64,000 nucleotides of DNA from assembly GCA_019115865.1 (NCBI GenBank), contig DXCT01000094.1, forward strand, positions 1 through 64,000, read 5' to 3'. Below the pieces are notes generated by a model, which saw nothing but the letters and a program-made list of their open reading frames with translations, was not told where the DNA came from and ran no database searches. The stretch is from Candidatus Yaniella excrementavium. Lineage in GTDB: Bacteria > Actinomycetota > Actinomycetes > Actinomycetales > Micrococcaceae. This document shows, piece by piece, positions 9,380 to 19,688 of this stretch. Within the stretch, counting starts at the first letter, position 1. Every line of letters starts with the position of its first letter. The translations under genes and the position numbers were made by a program.

Positions 9380-9988
9380 ATGGCTGTCAAAAAAGTATCG
9401 GTGGATCTACCAGCAGAGCTCTTTGACGTCGAATCGAACGTCGCTTTGATGCACCAGGTTGTCAACGCACAGCTTGCTGCTTCACGCCAAGGCACTCACT
9501 CGACCAAAACTCGTTCTGAGGTTTCTGGTGGTGGGCGTAAACCGTTTCGTCAAAAAGGCACCGGTCGCGCACGTCAAGGTTCTATTCGTGAACCACAGAT
9601 GACTGGTGGCGGTATTGCACACGGTCCACAACCGCGCGATTACTCGCAGCGTACACCTAAGAAAATGAAGTCCGCAGCTTTGCGCGGAGCACTGTCTGAC
9701 CGTGCTCGCAACGGTCGTATCCACGTTATCGAGTCACTCGTAGCACAGGACACCCCGTCGACAAAAGCTGCAAAGACTGCACTGGCTGAAGTCCAGAACG
9801 AACGTCGCAACTTCTTGGTTGTCATCGAGCGTTCCGACGATGTCGCCGCGCTGTCAACCCGTAACCTGCAGCATGTTCACACCCTGTATGCTGATCAGCT
9901 CAACACCTATGACGTGTTGAAAGCTGACGACGTGGTCTTTACCAAGCCTGCATACGACGCCTTCGTGGCCGCTGCAAGCGCGAAGTAA
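9380..9988 (+). CDS. rplD: 50S ribosomal protein L4
   Basis: A 202-residue L4. The extended loop that lines the exit tunnel is recognisable ([25 protein letters not shown] is its core, residues about 44-68), with the conserved [12 protein letters not shown] macrolide-proximal segment intact. In Gammaproteobacteria L4 represses the S10 operon; whether it does so here cannot be seen. Close spacing (4 and 11 bases) with rplC and rplW points to co-transcription. Confidence 0.97.
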   Translation: MAVKKVSVDLPAELFDVESNVALMHQVVNAQLAASRQGTHSTKTRSEVSGGGRKPFRQKGTGRARQGSIREPQMTGGGIAHGPQPRDYSQRTPKKMKSAALRGALSDRARNGRIHVIESLVAQDTPSTKAAKTALAEVQNERRNFLVVIERSDDVAALSTRNLQHVHTLYADQLNTYDVLKADDVVFTKPAYDAFVAAASAK

Positions 9989-9999
9989 AAGGAGACCAC

Positions 10000-10305
10000 A
10001 TGAGCACCAACATTGATAAGAATCCGCGCGACGTGATCATTGCTCCCGTCGTAAGCGAAAAAAGTTACTCGGATATGGACGAAGGACGTTACACGTTCGT
10101 CGTTGATCCGCGTTCCAACAAGTCTGAAATCAAGCTGGCTATCGAAAAGATTTTCGACGTCAAAGTGGCTTCAGTCAACACCATGAACCGCGAGGGTAAG
10201 CGTCAGCGCACCCGTTTCGGATACGGCCAACGCAACTCAATCAAGCGTGCAGTCGTCACTCTGAAGGAAGGTTCCATCGACATCTTCGGAGGTCCGGCTC
10301 TCTAA
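10000..10305 (+). CDS. rplW: 50S ribosomal protein L23
   Basis: A 101-residue L23, which sits at the tunnel exit and is the docking site for trigger factor and SRP. The APVVSEKSY start, the [16 protein letters not shown] helix and [12 protein letters not shown] loop match the family. An AAAAGGAG ribosome-binding site lies seven to eight bases before the ATG. Part of the S10 operon. Confidence 0.97.
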   Translation: MSTNIDKNPRDVIIAPVVSEKSYSDMDEGRYTFVVDPRSNKSEIKLAIEKIFDVKVASVNTMNREGKRQRTRFGYGQRNSIKRAVVTLKEGSIDIFGGPAL

Positions 10306-10338
10306 GGGCCGGAGACCACTTAATCGAGGAATATAACT

Positions 10339-11178
10339 ATGGCAATTCGTAAACATAAGCCGGTTACACCGGGCCAGCGTGGCTCGTCAGTATCCGACTT
10401 TCAACAAATAACTCGAAATGCGCCGGAAAAGTCGTTGCTCCGTCCACTCTCAAAGAGCGGCGGTCGCAACAACCTCGGACGCATCACATCACGTCACCGT
10501 GGTGGCGGACACAAGCGTCAATACCGCTTGGTTGATTTCCGTCGTCACGACAAAGATGGCATTCAGGCCAAGGTCGCTGAAATCGAATACGACCCGAACC
10601 GTACTGCCAACATTGCACTGTTGCACTATGTCGATGGAGCTAAGCGCTACATCCTGGCACCTGCTCGTTTGAAGCAAGGTGACATGGTGGAGTCTGGCCC
10701 AAACGCCGACATCAAACCAGGCAACAACCTGCCACTACGCAATATGCCACTGGGTACAGTGATCCACGCTGTGGAGCTGCGTCCAGGTGGGGGTGCGAAA
10801 ATGGCACGTTCAGCTGGAGCTTCAATCCAACTCGTTGCCCGTGAAGGCAAGTACGCACAGCTACGTCTGCCATCCGGTGAAATCCGCAACGTTGATATCC
10901 GCTGCCGTGCCACCGTTGGTGAAGTCGGCAACGCCGAACAAATCAATATTTCCTGGGGTAAAGCTGGACGCATGCGCTGGAAAGGCGTACGTCCGCAGAC
11001 CCGCGGTGCCGCTATGAACCCTGTGGATCACCCACACGGTGGTGGTGAAGGTCGTACATCAGGTGGACGTCACCCGTCCAACCCGAACGGCAAGAAGGAA
11101 GGCCGTACACGCCGTCCTAAGAAGGCCAGCGACCAGTACATCGTGCGTCGTCGTCCGAAAAGCAAGAAGAATCGATAG
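10339..11178 (+). CDS. rplB: 50S ribosomal protein L2
   Basis: A 279-residue L2, the usual length. The C-terminal [15 protein letters not shown] motif contains the histidine implicated in peptidyl-transferase function, followed by the basic tail [10 protein letters not shown]. The N-terminal [18 protein letters not shown] rRNA-binding block is present. GAGGAATATAACT precedes the ATG. Fifth gene of the S10 operon. Confidence 0.98.
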   Translation: MAIRKHKPVTPGQRGSSVSDFQQITRNAPEKSLLRPLSKSGGRNNLGRITSRHRGGGHKRQYRLVDFRRHDKDGIQAKVAEIEYDPNRTANIALLHYVDGAKRYILAPARLKQGDMVESGPNADIKPGNNLPLRNMPLGTVIHAVELRPGGGAKMARSAGASIQLVAREGKYAQLRLPSGEIRNVDIRCRATVGEVGNAEQINISWGKAGRMRWKGVRPQTRGAAMNPVDHPHGGGEGRTSGGRHPSNPNGKKEGRTRRPKKASDQYIVRRRPKSKKNR

Positions 11179-11191
11179 GAGCTGATCTTTC

Positions 11192-11470
11192 ATGCCACGC
11201 AGCCTGAAGAAGGGCCCCTACGTAGATCAGCACTTGTACCTGAAGGTTCTTGCTGAGAACGAAAAGGGCTCCAAAAACGTTATCCGCACTTGGTCTCGTC
11301 GCTCGATGATCATTCCGGACATGCTGGGTCACACCATCGCTGTCCACGATGGTCGCAAGCACGTGCCGGTATTCATCACTGAATCCATGGTCGGACATAA
11401 ACTGGGAGAATTCGCGCAAACGCGTACCTTCCGCGGCCACTCCAAGGACGACCAGAGAGGCCGCCGCTAA
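11192..11470 (+). CDS. rpsS: 30S ribosomal protein S19
   Basis: A 92-residue S19 starting [15 protein letters not shown], a near-invariant signature, with the [15 protein letters not shown] and [12 protein letters not shown] blocks. It pairs with S13 in the 30S head. GAGCTGATCTTTC precedes the ATG; rplV follows after 34 bases. Confidence 0.98.
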   Translation: MPRSLKKGPYVDQHLYLKVLAENEKGSKNVIRTWSRRSMIIPDMLGHTIAVHDGRKHVPVFITESMVGHKLGEFAQTRTFRGHSKDDQRGRR

Positions 11471-11504
11471 AAGCGGTTGGCTGATCGTAAGAGAGGATTA
11501 AGCA

Positions 11505-11876
11505 ATGGAAGCCAAGGCAATTGCACGCTATTTGCGTGTTACGCCAATGAAGGCCCGGCGCGTCGTCGACCTTGTTCGTGGTAAGCAAGCGAATGAAGCC
11601 CTGGCCATCCTGAAGTTCGCCCAACAGGGCGCTTCAGAACCCGTCTACAAGGTACTCGCATCCGCGGTATCCAACGCACGGGACAAAGCAGACCGTGAAG
11701 GACTGGCCTTCAACGAAGAAGAACTGATTGTCAGTGAAGCCTTCGTTGACGAGGGACCAACCATGAAGCGCTTTCAACCACGCGCTCAAGGACGTGCCTT
11801 CCAAATCAACAAACGCACCAGCCACGTAACCGTGGTCGTTGCAATCGATGAAGATCAGAAAGGTGGGACCAACTAA
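11505..11876 (+). CDS. rplV: 50S ribosomal protein L22
   Basis: A 123-residue L22 with [22 protein letters not shown] at its start and the tunnel-lining beta-hairpin [13 protein letters not shown] near residues 86-98; no insertion or deletion of the kind linked with macrolide resistance is evident. GAGAGGATTAAGCA precedes the ATG. Its stop abuts the rpsC start directly. Confidence 0.98.
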   Translation: MEAKAIARYLRVTPMKARRVVDLVRGKQANEALAILKFAQQGASEPVYKVLASAVSNARDKADREGLAFNEEELIVSEAFVDEGPTMKRFQPRAQGRAFQINKRTSHVTVVVAIDEDQKGGTN

Positions 11877-12650
11877 ATGGGTCAGAAGATTCACCCACAC
11901 GGATTCCGCCTCGGCATTACCAAAGATCACGTTTCCCGTTGGTTCGCTGACTCCAGCGTTGCTGGCCAGCGTTACAAGGACTTCGTCAAAGAAGATGTGC
12001 ATATCCGCAGCGTGCTGCAGGATGGCATGGAACGTGCCGGTATTTCCAAAGTTGAGATCGAACGTACCCGCGATCGTGTCCGCGTAGACGTACACACTGC
12101 TCGCCCTGGTATCGTCATCGGTCGCCGTGGTGCGGAAGCTGATCGCATTCGCCGTGAACTCGAAAAACTCACGGGAAAGCAGATACAGCTCAACATCCTA
12201 GAAGTTAAGAAACCAGAACTCGATGCACAGCTGGTAGCACAAGGTGTTGCCGAACAGCTCACCGCACGTGTGGCATTCCGCCGTGCAATGCGTCGTTCCA
12301 TCCAGTCAGCAATGCGCGGTGGCGCAGAGGGTATCCGTATTCAGGTATCTGGCCGACTGGGCGGTGCCGATATGGGCCGTACCGAGTTCTACCGTGAAGG
12401 TCGTGTACCCCTGCACACCTTGCGTGCCAACATCGACTTCGGTCGCTTCGAAGCGAAAACCACATTCGGACGCATTGGCGTCAAAGTATGGGTTTATAAG
12501 GGCGACCTGACCGATAAGGAACTGGCAGCTCAAGAAGCAGCTCAGCCATCTGGTCGTGGTGGTCGCGGTGGTGGCCGTGGTGGTCCACGCCGTCGTCGCG
12601 GTGGCGCCCAGCAGGGTGCACGCTCAGGCGCTCAAGGAGGCAACGCCTAA
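11877..12650 (+). CDS. rpsC: 30S ribosomal protein S3
   Basis: A 257-residue S3: [13 protein letters not shown] start, KH domain with [16 protein letters not shown] around residues 80-97, and the C-terminal domain with [26 protein letters not shown]. The last 35 residues form a Gly/Arg-rich low-complexity tail, common in actinobacterial S3. Start ATG follows the rplV stop with no gap; the last base is shared with the rplP start, so translation is coupled. Confidence 0.98.
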   Translation: MGQKIHPHGFRLGITKDHVSRWFADSSVAGQRYKDFVKEDVHIRSVLQDGMERAGISKVEIERTRDRVRVDVHTARPGIVIGRRGAEADRIRRELEKLTGKQIQLNILEVKKPELDAQLVAQGVAEQLTARVAFRRAMRRSIQSAMRGGAEGIRIQVSGRLGGADMGRTEFYREGRVPLHTLRANIDFGRFEAKTTFGRIGVKVWVYKGDLTDKELAAQEAAQPSGRGGRGGGRGGPRRRRGGAQQGARSGAQGGNA

Positions 12651-13066
12651 TGCTTATCCCACGTCGAGTAAAATACCGTAAACAGCACCGTCCAGGTCGT
12701 AAAGGTATGGCCAAAGGCGGCACCGAAGTTGCATTTGGTGAATGGGGACTGCAGGCAACCGGTCGCGCATATGTCACGAACCGTCAGATCGAGGCTGCTC
12801 GTATCGCGATGACTCGTTACATTAAACGTGGCGGCCACGTCTGGATCAATATTTTCCCAGATCGTCCATTGACAAAGAAACCAGCCGAAGTTCGTATGGG
12901 TTCGGGTAAAGGCTCGCCAGAATTCTGGGTAGCCAATATCAAACCTGGCCGTGTTATGTTCGAACTTTCCGGTGTAAGTGATGAAGTTGCACGCGAAGCC
13001 CTTCGCCTGGCTGCACACAAGCTGCCACTGAAGGCTCGCATTGTACGCCGAGAGGGTGGTGAATAA
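12650..13066 (+). CDS. rplP: 50S ribosomal protein L16
   Basis: A 138-residue L16 beginning [15 protein letters not shown], with [18 protein letters not shown] and [14 protein letters not shown] blocks; helps accommodate the A-site tRNA. The ATG overlaps the last base of rpsC (TAATG). Confidence 0.98.
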   Translation: MLIPRRVKYRKQHRPGRKGMAKGGTEVAFGEWGLQATGRAYVTNRQIEAARIAMTRYIKRGGHVWINIFPDRPLTKKPAEVRMGSGKGSPEFWVANIKPGRVMFELSGVSDEVAREALRLAAHKLPLKARIVRREGGE

Positions 13067-13068
13067 AC

Positions 13069-13341
13069 ATGGCACTGGGTACACCTGAACTATCCACAGA
13101 TGCTTTGGACGGTTTCGATAACGCACGTCTGCGCGAAGAGCTCGACAAAGCAAAAGCCGAGTTATTCAACCTGCGCTTCCAAGCGGCAACCGGTCAGATC
13201 GAAAACACCGGTCGCATCAAAGTCGTCAAGCGCGATATTGCACGTATTATGACCGTGCTGCGCGAACGCGAACTTGGTATCCGCGAAGAGATCGAAGCCA
13301 GCGAAGAAGATATCAAAGACAAAAAGAAAAGCCGCAAGTAG
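13069..13341 (+). CDS. rpmC: 50S ribosomal protein L29
   Basis: A 90-residue L29. The coiled-coil core ([23 protein letters not shown]) is typical; both ends are longer than in the about 65-residue E. coli protein, with an acidic then basic tail ending KKKSRK. Located at the tunnel exit beside L23. Separated from rplP by two bases. Confidence 0.96.
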   Translation: MALGTPELSTDALDGFDNARLREELDKAKAELFNLRFQAATGQIENTGRIKVVKRDIARIMTVLRERELGIREEIEASEEDIKDKKKSRK

Positions 13342-13358
13342 GCTGAGGAGGAAACACA

Positions 13359-13643
13359 GTGACTGAGTCTGTTGACACCGCAGCCGCGCCAGATCGTAAC
13401 TACCGCAAAACTTTGCGTGGAGTAGTCGTTTCCGACAAGATGGATAAAACCATCGTCGTCGAAATCGAATACTTCAAACAGCACGCTCTGTACGGCAAAA
13501 TTATGCGTCGGACCAAGCGAGTCAAAGCACACGATGAAGAAAACACCGCCGGCATCGGCGACAGTGTTCGTCTTGCTGAGACCCGTCCGCTGTCGAAGTC
13601 CAAGAACTGGCGTCTGACGGAAATCGTCGAACGCGCCAAGTAA
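13359..13643 (+). CDS. rpsQ: 30S ribosomal protein S17
   Basis: A 94-residue S17 with [19 protein letters not shown] at the start and [20 protein letters not shown] at the end, the OB-fold pattern of the family. GTG start after GAGGAGG. Last gene of the S10 operon: a very strong palindrome follows 23 bases later. Confidence 0.98.
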   Translation: MTESVDTAAAPDRNYRKTLRGVVVSDKMDKTIVVEIEYFKQHALYGKIMRRTKRVKAHDEENTAGIGDSVRLAETRPLSKSKNWRLTEIVERAK

Positions 13644-14038
13644 GCGACACGCTCACGTAAATACGTACACTTCATCCGCACCAAGTACTTGGTGCGGATG
13701 AAGTGTTTAAGATGGCATGCGGATGCCATCTCAGGAATGGGCCCAGTCGGATGCGATTTTTCAAAACTGTGACTATTAGGGTAAGCTGTTGTAGCTGTGC
13801 CCTTTTCATAGCTCGGCCATCCACTGAGCATCTGACGATAAGTAAGCACCGCATCTTGCACAAACGTGCCTCGGCCCCGGCTCAAAAGCACTGTGTGGCG
13901 ACTTGCCTCTGAGCGTGAGTCACCCACATATGTCTCACCTAGTCGGGGGTAAGCACAGCAAGACTATTTCCATGACCGTTCCGCAAGGCTCGGCCCAACC
14001 GAGGGACGAGAACCAGCGAGACAAGCAGGAGTAAGCAA
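13644..14038 (+). other. 395-bp gap between rpsQ and rplN
   Basis: Contains the palindrome and second hairpin described separately, then about 300 bases of leader for rplN. A TAGGGT hexamer at 13777-13782 could be a -10, but no good -35 accompanies it. I see no credible small gene. Confidence 0.5.
13667..13709 (+). terminator. Strong hairpin between S10 and spc operons
   Basis: A 40-bp perfect palindrome (arms 13667-13686 and 13687-13706) followed by TTAA; the T-run is short. A second perfect 8-bp hairpin (13711-13718 with 13723-13730) comes directly after. Together they probably end S10 operon transcription after rpsQ. Confidence 0.75.
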
Positions 14039-14407
14039 GTGATTCAACAAGAATCGCGGCTCAAGGTTGCCGATAACACCGGTGCGAAGGAAATTCTCAC
14101 CATCCGTGTCCTCGGTGGCTCTGGACGCCGCTATGCATCAATCGGCGACGTCATCGTCGCTACCGTAAAAGACGCCATTCCAGGCGGTGCCGTCAAAAAG
14201 GGCGACGTCGTCAAGGCAGTTGTCGTGCGTGCTAAAAAATCAGTGCGCCGTCCAGATGGCTCCTACATCAAATTCGACGAAAACGCAGCCGTCATCCTCC
14301 GTCAGGATAACGAACCCCGCGGAACTCGTATCTTCGGCCCTGTCGCCCGTGAGCTACGTGACAAGCAGTTCATGCGTATCGTTTCGCTGGCACCGGAGGT
14401 GATTTAA
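14039..14407 (+). CDS. rplN: 50S ribosomal protein L14
   Basis: A 122-residue L14 opening with [17 protein letters not shown] and carrying [13 protein letters not shown] and [28 protein letters not shown] start after CAGGAGTAAGCAA. First gene of the spc operon in this genome; its own promoter must lie in the preceding gap if the palindrome terminates. Confidence 0.98.
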   Translation: MIQQESRLKVADNTGAKEILTIRVLGGSGRRYASIGDVIVATVKDAIPGGAVKKGDVVKAVVVRAKKSVRRPDGSYIKFDENAAVILRQDNEPRGTRIFGPVARELRDKQFMRIVSLAPEVI

Positions 14408-14409
14408 CC

Positions 14410-14751
14410 ATGGCTAAGATCAAAAAAGATGATCTCGTACAGGTTATTTCAGGTAAAGATCGCGGCAAACAGGGCAAGGTCCTGCGCGTATTGCCTAAAG
14501 AAGAGCGTGTACTGGTAGAAGGCGTCAATCGTGTTACCAAGCACGTCCGCGCTGGCCAGGGGCCAGATGGCTCGACTGAAGGTGGGCTGGTAGTTGAAGA
14601 AGCTACTATGCACATCTCCAACGTCGCTGTCGTAGACCCTGAAACCGAAAAACCTACTCGCGTTGGTTACCGTTTTGAAGATGTCGAAGAAGATGGCGAA
14701 ACCAAGACCGTAAAGGTCCGCTTCGCCAAGGCCTCTGGAAAGGAGCTGTAA
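14410..14751 (+). CDS. rplX: 50S ribosomal protein L24
   Basis: A 113-residue L24 with the KOW-type start [20 protein letters not shown] and the [12 protein letters not shown] block. An assembly initiator at the tunnel exit. Two bases after rplN, and its TAA overlaps the ATG of rplE. Confidence 0.97.
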   Translation: MAKIKKDDLVQVISGKDRGKQGKVLRVLPKEERVLVEGVNRVTKHVRAGQGPDGSTEGGLVVEEATMHISNVAVVDPETEKPTRVGYRFEDVEEDGETKTVKVRFAKASGKEL

Positions 14752-15332
14752 TGACCCAGGTATCTGAAAACGCAGCCCCAAAAGTCACGCCTCGTCTGAA
14801 GACCAAGTACCAGGACGAAATTAAAGCCGAACTGCAGAAAGACTTCGAATACTCGAACGTCATGCAGATTCCAGGTCTGGTGAAGATCGTTGTCAACATG
14901 GGTGTTGGTGAAGCCGCACGTGACTCTAAAGTCATTAACGGCGCCATTGCGGACCTGACCCAGATCTCTGGTCAGAAACCACAGGTAACCCGCGCCAAGA
15001 AATCCATCGCGCAGTTCAAATTGCGTGAAGGAATGCCAATTGGTGCCCACGTCACAATGCGTGGCGACCGCATGTGGGAATTCTTAGACCGCCTGGTGAC
15101 CTTCGCATTGCCACGTATTCGTGACTTCCGCGGTCTCAGCCCGCGCCAGTTCGATGGCAACGGCAACTACACCTTCGGTCTGTCCGAACAGTCCGTATTC
15201 CACGAAATCGATCAAGACAAAATTGATCGCGTACGCGGTATGGATATCACCGTCGTGACTTCCGCAAAAAACGACGACGAAGGCCGCGCGCTACTGCGCG
15301 CTCTGGGCTTCCCGTTCAAGGCAGACCAGTAA
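14751..15332 (+). CDS. rplE: 50S ribosomal protein L5
   Basis: A 193-residue L5; residues 40-60 carry [20 protein letters not shown], followed by [24 protein letters not shown] and [17 protein letters not shown] blocks. Binds 5S rRNA. The N-terminus is about ten residues longer than in E. coli. Next gene is rpsH; the S14 gene usual at this point is missing. Confidence 0.97.
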   Translation: MTQVSENAAPKVTPRLKTKYQDEIKAELQKDFEYSNVMQIPGLVKIVVNMGVGEAARDSKVINGAIADLTQISGQKPQVTRAKKSIAQFKLREGMPIGAHVTMRGDRMWEFLDRLVTFALPRIRDFRGLSPRQFDGNGNYTFGLSEQSVFHEIDQDKIDRVRGMDITVVTSAKNDDEGRALLRALGFPFKADQ

Positions 15333-15405
15333 TCCAACTACGTTATAGGTCCTGTTTCGGTGTACCGACTCAGGAAACCACAACGAGAAAAGGCAAAAGC
15401 CACAT

Positions 15406-15804
15406 ATGAGTATGACCGACCCCGTCGCAGACATGTTAACTCGTCTGCGCAACGCCAACTCGGCGCATCACGATGTCGTGAGCATGCCGTCTTCAAAACT
15501 GAAGACCGGTGTCGCCGAGATCCTGAAAAACGAAGGCTACATCACCGACTGGAAAGAAGAAGACGCACGCGTAGGTAAAGACCTCGTGATGGACCTGAAA
15601 TTCGGTCCACAGCGTCAGCGTTCCATAGCCGGTCTACGCCGTATCTCAAAACCAGGTTTGCGCGTATATGCCAAATCCAACAACCTGCCACATGTGCTGG
15701 GTGGATTGGGTATCGCCATTCTGTCGACATCGTCAGGCCTGCTGACCGACCGTCAAGCAGCTTCTAAAGGTGTAGGTGGGGAAGTCCTCGCCTACGTCTG
15801 GTAA
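15406..15804 (+). CDS. rpsH: 30S ribosomal protein S8
   Basis: A 132-residue S8 with [13 protein letters not shown] at the start and [17 protein letters not shown] near the end, both family signatures. In E. coli S8 represses the spc operon by binding the L5 mRNA; nothing equivalent is apparent here. Located 73 bases after rplE, with no S14 gene in between. Confidence 0.98.
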   Translation: MSMTDPVADMLTRLRNANSAHHDVVSMPSSKLKTGVAEILKNEGYITDWKEEDARVGKDLVMDLKFGPQRQRSIAGLRRISKPGLRVYAKSNNLPHVLGGLGIAILSTSSGLLTDRQAASKGVGGEVLAYVW

Positions 15805-15822
15805 CGGAAAGGAAGGAAAGCA

Positions 15823-16356
15823 ATGTCACGTATTGGAAAGCTTCCAATCACCGTACCTTCCGGCGTTGAAGTTGCAATCAACGGCTCCGATGTGTCCGTA
15901 AAAGGACCCAAAGGTGAGCTGGGAATGTCTATTGACGGTCCAATTGAAGCCAAACTCGAAGAGAGCACCATCACGGTCATTCGTCCGGATGAGGAGCGCG
16001 AATCGCGTTCACTCCACGGTCTGACACGCACCCTGATCAACAACATGATCGTCGGTGTGACCGAAGGCTACTCCAAGAAATTGGAATTGCACGGTACGGG
16101 TTACCGCGTCGTTGCCAAGGGCAATGACATCGAACTGCAGCTGGGCTTCTCGCACAGCATCGACGTCGCCGCCCCAGAAGGCATCACATTTACTGTCGAA
16201 GGCAGCACCGTGACCGTCTCGGGTATCGACAAACAACTTGTCGGCGAAACAGCCGCCAACATCCGTAAGTTGCGTATTACCGAACCTTATAAGGCCAAAG
16301 GTATACGCTACGAGGGTGAGACCATCCGCCGCAAGGCCGGAAAGGCAGGTAAGTAA
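15823..16356 (+). CDS. rplF: 50S ribosomal protein L6
   Basis: A 177-residue L6 starting [17 protein letters not shown], with LHGTGYRV in the second domain and the C-terminal [13 protein letters not shown] motif. Binds near the sarcin-ricin loop. The TAATG junction with rplR shows translational coupling. Confidence 0.98.
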   Translation: MSRIGKLPITVPSGVEVAINGSDVSVKGPKGELGMSIDGPIEAKLEESTITVIRPDEERESRSLHGLTRTLINNMIVGVTEGYSKKLELHGTGYRVVAKGNDIELQLGFSHSIDVAAPEGITFTVEGSTVTVSGIDKQLVGETAANIRKLRITEPYKAKGIRYEGETIRRKAGKAGK

Positions 16357-16730
16357 TGTCAACTGTCAGTATCAAAGGCAAAGGCAAAAGCGCAGCCCGC
16401 CGTCGCCGGCACTCTCGTGTCCGCAAACGGATTCACGGCACCGCGCTCCGTCCGCGTATGGTAGTGAACCGCTCGGCGCGTCACATCTTTGCTCAGGTCA
16501 TCGACGACGAAGCCGGTGTCACCCTGGTTTCAGCATCCACGATGGAAGCTGACCTGCGAGCAATGGATGCCGAGAAATCTGAAAAAGCCCGCAAAGTAGG
16601 CGAAATCATCGCCCAGCGTGCTGACGACGCTGGCGTGACCCAGGTGGTCTTTGACCGCGCAGGTCACAAATACCACGGTCGTATAGCCGCTGTTGCTGAC
16701 GGCGCACGGGAAGGTGGACTGCAGCTGTGA
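16356..16730 (+). CDS. rplR: 50S ribosomal protein L18
   Basis: A 124-residue L18, the 5S rRNA-binding protein, with [31 protein letters not shown] and [13 protein letters not shown]. Overlaps rplF by one base and the rpsE GTG by four bases. Confidence 0.97.
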   Translation: MSTVSIKGKGKSAARRRRHSRVRKRIHGTALRPRMVVNRSARHIFAQVIDDEAGVTLVSASTMEADLRAMDAEKSEKARKVGEIIAQRADDAGVTQVVFDRAGHKYHGRIAAVADGAREGGLQL

Positions 16731-17455
16731 CCCAAGCAAATAATGAAAAAGACACTACGGTGACCGAAACAACTCAAGAGTCCGTATCGGAAACCTCATC
16801 AGGCTCCGAAAGCCAGAGCACCGAACGTCAAGAACGTGGCGGCCGATCAGGTCGAGGCCAACGTTCTGACCGCGGTGAGCGCGGCTCACGTAAAGGTGGC
16901 CGCGAAGACAACCGCGATCAGTTCTTAGAGCGCGTTGTACAGATCAACCGCGTTGCCAAAGTGGTCAAGGGTGGACGCCGCTTCGCCTTTACCGCGCTTG
17001 TCGTTGTAGGCGATGGCGAAGGCATGGTGGGCGTAGGCTACGGTAAAGCCAAAGAAGTACCAGCAGCCATTGCCAAGGGTGTAGAAGAAGCTAAAAAGAA
17101 TTTCTTCCGTGTCCCAATGGTTGGCACCACCATCCCGCACCTCTCACAGGGTGAGGATGCCGCCGGTGTTGTACTCTTGCGTCCTGCATCAGCAGGTACC
17201 GGTGTTATCGCTGGTGGACCAGTGCGTGCGGTACTCGAAGCAGCAGGTATCCACGATGTACTGTCGAAGTCCATGGGCTCAGCAAACGCCATCAACATCG
17301 TGCGTGCAACCGTCGAAGCTCTGCGTCAGCTAGAAGGCCCAGAAGAGGTCGCTGCCCGTCGTGGACTTCCAGTCGATGAAGTTGCGCCAGGATACATGTT
17401 GCGCACCATCGCTGAAGACCGCGCTAAGCGTGCTGAACAAAAGGCAGGTGCATAG
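16727..17455 (+). CDS. rpsE: 30S ribosomal protein S5
   Basis: A 242-residue S5. The core (from about residue 65: [20 protein letters not shown]) contains the fidelity-related loop, and [12 protein letters not shown] with NAINIVRAT follows. It is preceded by an N-terminal extension of about 60 residues rich in Ser/Glu, then Arg/Gly, longer than in E. coli (166 aa) but common in Actinobacteria. GTG start overlaps the rplR stop. Confidence 0.97.
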   Translation: MTQANNEKDTTVTETTQESVSETSSGSESQSTERQERGGRSGRGQRSDRGERGSRKGGREDNRDQFLERVVQINRVAKVVKGGRRFAFTALVVVGDGEGMVGVGYGKAKEVPAAIAKGVEEAKKNFFRVPMVGTTIPHLSQGEDAAGVVLLRPASAGTGVIAGGPVRAVLEAAGIHDVLSKSMGSANAINIVRATVEALRQLEGPEEVAARRGLPVDEVAPGYMLRTIAEDRAKRAEQKAGA

Positions 17456-17457
17456 GA

Positions 17458-17679
17458 ATGTCTAACTTCGATTCGACACCGAAAAACATTTCACCTTCCG
17501 CAGCAACCCTGACCATTACTCAGGTGCGCTCGGCAATCGGACGTAAACCACAGCATCGTGAAACCCTACGGTCACTCGGCCTCAAAGGTATCGGTAATTC
17601 CGTTACCCGCTCGGCCGACGCCGTCACCGTGGGCATGGTCAACGCCGTGTCCCACCTGGTAAAGGTCGAGGAGGTCTAG
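17458..17679 (+). CDS. rpmD: 50S ribosomal protein L30
   Basis: A 73-residue L30 with [25 protein letters not shown] and the ending [13 protein letters not shown]; the first 15 residues are a short extension. Two bases after rpsE and two bases before rplO. Confidence 0.96.
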   Translation: MSNFDSTPKNISPSAATLTITQVRSAIGRKPQHRETLRSLGLKGIGNSVTRSADAVTVGMVNAVSHLVKVEEV

Positions 17680-17681
17680 TT

Positions 17682-18143
17682 ATGGCTGAAGAACAACAAG
17701 ATGCCATCAAACTTCACGACCTACGCCCAGCAAAAGGCTCTAACAAGTCCAAGCTGCGCTATGGTCGTGGTGAATCGGGTAAGGGCGGCAAGACCGCGAC
17801 CCGCGGTACCAAAGGTACGCGTGCTCGTAACACCGTGCCGGCAGGCTTCGAAGGTGGACAGCTGCCGCTGCACATGCGCCTTCCGAAACTGCGTGGCTTC
17901 CGTAACCCAGCCAAGGTCAACTTCCAGGTTGTCAACTTGGCTAAGGTTTCCGAAGCCTTCCCAGAAGGCGGCGACGTTACCGTCGACGCCCTTGTGGAAA
18001 AAGGCTTGGTTCGTAAGAACCAGCCGGTCAAGGTGTTGGGCACAGGCGATATTTCGGTAGCCGTCAACGTTACCGCTGATGCTTTCTCCAAATCAGCAGT
18101 CGAGAAGATCGCTGCTGCCGGAGGCACAACAACTACTGCATAA
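17682..18143 (+). CDS. rplO: 50S ribosomal protein L15
   Basis: A 153-residue L15: [21 protein letters not shown] start, the Gly/Arg-rich segment to residue 45, then [21 protein letters not shown] follows GAGGAGGTCTAGTT. Last ribosomal protein gene of the spc operon; a hairpin separates it from secY. Confidence 0.97.
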   Translation: MAEEQQDAIKLHDLRPAKGSNKSKLRYGRGESGKGGKTATRGTKGTRARNTVPAGFEGGQLPLHMRLPKLRGFRNPAKVNFQVVNLAKVSEAFPEGGDVTVDALVEKGLVRKNQPVKVLGTGDISVAVNVTADAFSKSAVEKIAAAGGTTTTA

Positions 18144-18177
18144 CACTTTCCAGTAACATGGCAGTGTTATCTGACTG

Positions 18178-18228
18178 CGGCCCTCGATCTCTGACGAGTC
18201 TCGTCACAGGTCGAGGGCCGTAAGTTTT
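18178..18228 (+). terminator. Terminator or attenuator between rplO and secY
   Basis: 10-bp stem CGGCCCTCGA / TCGAGGGCCG (18178-18187 with 18211-18220), whose loop holds a second small stem (18193-18197 with 18201-18205), followed by TAAGTTTT. Partial read-through to secY is likely. Confidence 0.65.
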
Positions 18229-18242
18229 AACGTTAGAATTCT

Positions 18243-18267
18243 ACTCGTGCCTAGAATGGGCACGAGT
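18243..18267 (+). promoter_or_regulatory. Hairpin with TAGAAT loop in secY leader
   Basis: 9-bp stem (18243-18251 with 18259-18267) whose loop contains TAGAAT; another TAGAAT lies at 18234-18239. Either hexamer could be a -10 for a secY-adk promoter, though no clear -35 is seen. Confidence 0.35.
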
Positions 18268-18334
18268 GTGTACAGACGATCTGGTGTTCACCGGATCCAT
18301 CAAAGTGCGCTCAGCACTACTTTCAGGAGGACAC

Positions 18335-19642
18335 TTGTTCAGCGCGATAGCCAGGGTTATGAAGACCCCAGATCTGCGGACCAAGATCCTGTTTACACTT
18401 GGTATTATCACCATTTACCGCATCGGTGTATTCATTCCAGCGCCCAGTGTCGACTACGGCAACGTCCAGATGTGTCTGGCCCAAGGGGACACCACCGGTG
18501 GCCTGTACTCGTTCGTTAACATGTTCTCAGGTGGGGCACTACTGCAAGTCTCCATCTTTGCGCTCGGCATCATGCCCTACATCACCGCTGCCATTATCAC
18601 ACAGCTGTTGCGGGTCGTTATTCCGGCCTTTGAACGCCTTCAAAAAGAAGGCCCCGAAGGACAAGCACGACTGACCCAGTACACGCGGTACCTGACAGTG
18701 GGGCTCGCACTGCTCAACGCAACGACCATTGCTACGCTGGCACGTTCCGGTGCGCTGTTGAACTGTAATCAGTCCTTGCTGAATGACGACGGCATCTGGG
18801 CCACACTGTTACTCGTGATGACCCTTGCCATGGGAGCCATCGTCATTATGTGGATGGGCGAACAGATCACCGAACGTGGCATCGGCAATGGCATGTCTTT
18901 GATGATCTTTGTATCCATCGCCGCAGGTTTTCCAGCAGGCCTCGGAGCCATTTGGCAGACCCAAGGCTGGCGCACATTTGCGCTGGTCATGGTTATCGGC
19001 ATTGCGGTGATGATGCTGATCGTGTTCGTAGAAGATTCCCAACGCCGCGTACCAGTGCAATATGCCCGCCGCCAGATTGGCCGCCGTACCGTAGGTTCCA
19101 CAACGACCTACATTCCTATCAAGGTCAACATGGCCGGAGTCATCCCGGTAATTTTTGCCTCTTCGATCCTGATGCTGCCCCAGATTCTGATCCAGTTTAA
19201 TATGCCAACAGATGGTTCAGAACCAGCCGGGTGGGTCGTCTTCCTGCAACAATACTTCGGTAGCGGATCGCATCCGGTGTATATGGCCACCTTCTTCTTG
19301 ATGACCATCTTCTTCACGTACTTCTATGTGACAATTACGTTCAACCCACAAGATGTTTCGGACAACATGAAACGCCAGGGCGGATTCATTCCAGGTGTTC
19401 GTGCGGGCCGTCCAACGGTGCAATACTTGGAATACGTCATTTCGCGAGTCACCTTCGTGGGCGCTCTCTACCTAGGTTTGATCGCGATGCTGCCGCTCAT
19501 TGCATTCGTACTGATCGGTGCCGATGAGAACTTCCCATTCGGGGGTACATCAATTCTAATTATGGTCGGTGTCGCCTTGAACACCATCAAACAGATCGAC
19601 GCACAGATGGAACAGCGCCACTACGAAGGTTTGCTCCGGTAA
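18335..19642 (+). CDS. secY: Protein translocase subunit SecY
   Basis: A 435-residue polytopic membrane protein with ten predicted helices, the channel of the Sec translocon. Diagnostic pieces: TPDLRTKILFTLGIITIYRIG at helix 1, FALGIMPYITAAII, and the cytoplasmic loop GRRTVGSTTTYIPIKVN, ending QIDAQMEQRHYEGLL. The frame is open further upstream, but TTG at 18335 lies four bases after AGGAGG and matches the family N-terminus (FSAIARVMKTPDL), so I take it as start. adk follows after 46 bases. Confidence 0.96.
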   Translation: MFSAIARVMKTPDLRTKILFTLGIITIYRIGVFIPAPSVDYGNVQMCLAQGDTTGGLYSFVNMFSGGALLQVSIFALGIMPYITAAIITQLLRVVIPAFERLQKEGPEGQARLTQYTRYLTVGLALLNATTIATLARSGALLNCNQSLLNDDGIWATLLLVMTLAMGAIVIMWMGEQITERGIGNGMSLMIFVSIAAGFPAGLGAIWQTQGWRTFALVMVIGIAVMMLIVFVEDSQRRVPVQYARRQIGRRTVGSTTTYIPIKVNMAGVIPVIFASSILMLPQILIQFNMPTDGSEPAGWVVFLQQYFGSGSHPVYMATFFLMTIFFTYFYVTITFNPQDVSDNMKRQGGFIPGVRAGRPTVQYLEYVISRVTFVGALYLGLIAMLPLIAFVLIGADENFPFGGTSILIMVGVALNTIKQIDAQMEQRHYEGLLR

Positions 19643-19688
19643 GCTGTTTTCCGAACCACATGTTTCCCTAGCAAGGACAGGACAAATT

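Noticed and set aside
8698..9495. 265-codon minus-strand frame over rplC
   Set aside because: Antisense shadow of L3 and L4, with Cys/His/Trp-rich composition.
13703..13912. 69-codon frame between rpsQ and rplN
   Set aside because: Begins within the hairpin region, has no ribosome-binding site, and the sequence is not protein-like.
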